From an uncultured Ruminococcus sp. (GTDB lineage: Bacteria; Bacillota; Clostridia; Oscillospirales; Ruminococcaceae): a stretch of 64,000 nt of DNA. The translations under genes were made by a program, and so were the position numbers. Below are positions 63,501 to 64,000 of the stretch, piece after piece. The notes below the pieces were generated by a model that ran no database searches, was not told the DNA's origin, and worked only from the letters and a program-made list of their open reading frames with translations. Numbering within the stretch: the first letter of the stretch is position 1; the number at the start of each line of letters is the position of its first letter. The stretch is taken from contig NZ_CALDMP010000076.1 of assembly GCF_937915125.1 (NCBI RefSeq), positions 7,052-71,051 on the forward strand, given 5' to 3'.

Positions 63501-64000
63501 GGCATCCCACTGGTCAGAAGTGCCGCCATAATAGACATCGGACAGACTCTCACAGTCATAGGACACGCCATAACCCCAATGTGTCACACTCACTGGCATA
63601 TATATCGTGGTTAGATTACCACAATAGCCAAAGGCATAGTCCCCCAGTGTGGTCACACCCTGGGGAATGGTTACACTGACCAGCGTGCCACATTCATAGA
63701 ACGCCTTCTCCCCGATGGCTGTCACCGGATAGCCCTCATATTCTGACGGAATCACGATCTCGGATGCTGTAGAATTACAGCCGATAACGGTTGCTTCGCC
63801 GCCGCTGATGCTGAATACCAGACCATCGGATTCAATTTCTCCATAATCGGTTACTGCTGTTGTTTCAGTTGTTACTTCAACCGTTGTTTCAATCGTTGTG
63901 ACAGATGCTTCCTCGTAATGCACAGTGGCAACATTCATCAAATAGCCATTTCCGCCGTCAGACGAAATGGCATCCCACTGGTCAGAAGTGCCGCCATAAT
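60570..64000 (-). CDS. Giant secreted LRR / cohesin-like / BIG2 / dockerin-like protein (5' end outside the window)
   Basis: About 1140 C-terminal residues are visible. From the right edge: BspA-type leucine-rich repeats (VTAIGEKAFYECGTLVSVTI, GDYAFGYCGNLTTIYMP) in tandem 156-residue units down to about 62960; a Thr-rich linker; a first cohesin-like domain (about 62860-62280); a long Thr/Ser-rich linker (62270-61830); a second cohesin-like domain (about 61815-61380, with VEVPVTLIDNPGFSQLAFG and CTLTFTVSEDAQPGDIYPI); a linker; a BIG2-like domain (61170-60930, LIWKSTDESIATVNNSG); a linker; and a dockerin-like module with RGDADMDGGVDPDDAYLALVYYARRSVG and VDVDRNGVITPDDAYLILCYYAKLSVG. It is likely a surface or scaffold protein; the cohesin assignment is by pattern only. 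Confidence 0.85.
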   Translation of the reverse strand, partial: YGGTSDQWDAISSDGGNGYLMNVATVHYEEASVTTIETTVEVTTETTAVTDYGEIESDGLVFSISGGEATVIGCNSTASEIVIPSEYEGYPVTAIGEKAFYECGTLVSVTIPQGVTTLGDYAFGYCGNLTTIYMPVSVTHWGYGVSYDCESLSDVYYGGTSDQWDAISSDGGNGYLMNVATVHYEEASVTTIETTVEVTTETTAVTDYGEIESDGLVFSISGGEATVIGCNSTASEIVIPSEYEGYPVTAIGEKAFYECGTLVSVTIPQGVTTLGDYAFGYCGNLTTIYMPVSVTHWGYGVSYDCESLSDVYYGGTSDQWDAISSDGGNGYLRNIATIHYQESVTTGTTVITTMTETTTTETTTTMAVTTETASTDVHEPCEWALDQIRVQPGDGMDEDLNFSVYIDQPISSYGLQGAIYLPDVTAELLYWPYMESSALMGEIYSGARLTTNMNELLNNQGNCIYFAMDSSEVMDPSYTSGVLLQLTFAVPDDLAVAAVAERYGLQLQRDADGYYYEFPVCWMEEGYDEAVSNGQTVMLPRYSYIDSKNQDVFSDDVVLTDGYIRVDMPLYDVTSDTYPETTTTTVTTTTTTTASSTFPTTDQTTTTRIETMPVTTSYTTELWTTIRTETEYWETEQTTSTTTARSTTMTTPSATTTSWRTSVSLTSATTNTTTWWTTTSYPSTDLTDIATFTTRMTTDTTATSTYTSTWMSTSIATETSMYTQPTVYVMANTVVLSLAELQKNNYQVEVPVTLIDNPGFSQLAFGASWDTAYLTLEKCRGDADMLAFTPDVNKTYGDFAWLPFLSTNFDVNGNMLCYTGSSLCTLTFTVSEDAQPGDIYPIVLNYESPSGEMASAMSEESLELMLVRGEIIITEEESTGTSTETTSATTASTNTTATTTGGTDTSFYTTSYTTTGDVETTTESVYTSASTTTETTVTTASSESEEGFYVELGKPSADQLYVGNAFRLLYSTNATNLIWKSTDESIATVNNSGMLTILDSGTVSIIVIVQEDPIKTDTITITIPEAGQTTNTTGNTTGGTGSSTTTTTTTTDAETAVLRGDADMDGGVDPDDAYLALVYYARRSVGDLSFTFQKDAALEPLVVQQVDVDRNGVITPDDAYLILCYYAKLSVGMTDIRWEDLM
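62970..64000. repeat. Tandem 468-bp near-identical repeats within the giant protein
   Basis: Three in-phase copies (starting near 62975, 63443 and 63911, the last truncated by the window) with a period of exactly 468 bp or 156 codons. The copies starting at 63443 and 63911 look identical over the visible overlap, whereas the first carries several differences near its left end. Each encodes a Thr-rich stretch plus a BspA-type LRR block. Confidence 0.9.

Noticed and set aside
62970..64000. CRISPR-like array
   Set aside because: The regular repeats have a 468-bp period, are in frame and encode protein; there are no short repeats with unique spacers.

Overview
This 64 kb window looks like the chromosome of a cellulosome-type Ruminococcus (Bacillota, Oscillospiraceae; the R. 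champanellensis / R. flavefaciens group is my inference). The reasons are a moderate G+C low-repeat Firmicute gene set (GdpP, RNase J, WalJ, MurA, a T-box leader, Bce-type two-component and ABC genes) together with several secreted proteins that carry dockerin or dockerin-like C-termini and one giant secreted protein with cohesin-like modules. Most genes lie on the minus strand.

Layout. 1-9.6 kb: a minus-strand housekeeping operon rnjA-gdpP-rplI-dnaB-tilS-hpt-ftsH (ftsH runs off the left edge), led by a consensus promoter about 480 nt upstream of rnjA. 9.6-15.7 kb: an amino acid/sodium symporter, a divergent pair of bacterial PH-domain membrane proteins and tex. 15.7-24 kb: a minus-strand series with a radical SAM protein, rlmH, walJ, murA, then a Cys-type T-box leader driving cysE-HAD phosphatase-cysS-cyclophilin-like lipoprotein, with a MITE inserted before cysS. 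24-37.3 kb: two MarR-regulated heterodimeric ABC exporter operons, each with a clean promoter and palindromic operator; between them are a cell-wall glucosaminidase with choline-binding-like repeats, an HD protein and a CmpB-like membrane protein. 37.3-40.8 kb: eno and metG. 40.8-54.6 kb: a dockerin pseudogene, a secreted dockerin-like protein, a Bce-type ABC transporter with a tiny membrane protein, sbcCD, a second secreted dockerin-like protein, a Bce-type sensor kinase/response regulator split by a MITE, a DUF4253 protein and trmO. 54.6-64 kb: a phage-like peptidoglycan amidase with four repeats and a dockerin, a divergent XRE regulator, a small membrane protein, an EF-G/Tet(M)-like GTPase fused to a YacP/Rae1-type NYN nuclease but interrupted by one amber codon, and the C-terminal 1.1 kaa of a giant LRR/cohesin-like/BIG2/dockerin protein.

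Two families of MITE-like elements (about 172 bp and 165 bp), each with terminal inverted repeats and 4-bp target duplications, plus smaller palindromic repeats, are scattered between genes and in two cases sit inside operons.

The most interesting items are the translational GTPase-NYN nuclease fusion split by an in-frame stop, the divergent dockerin subtype shared by three secreted proteins with no recognised enzymatic domain, and the LRR/cohesin-like scaffold protein. All assignments come from reading the sequence; no searches were run.
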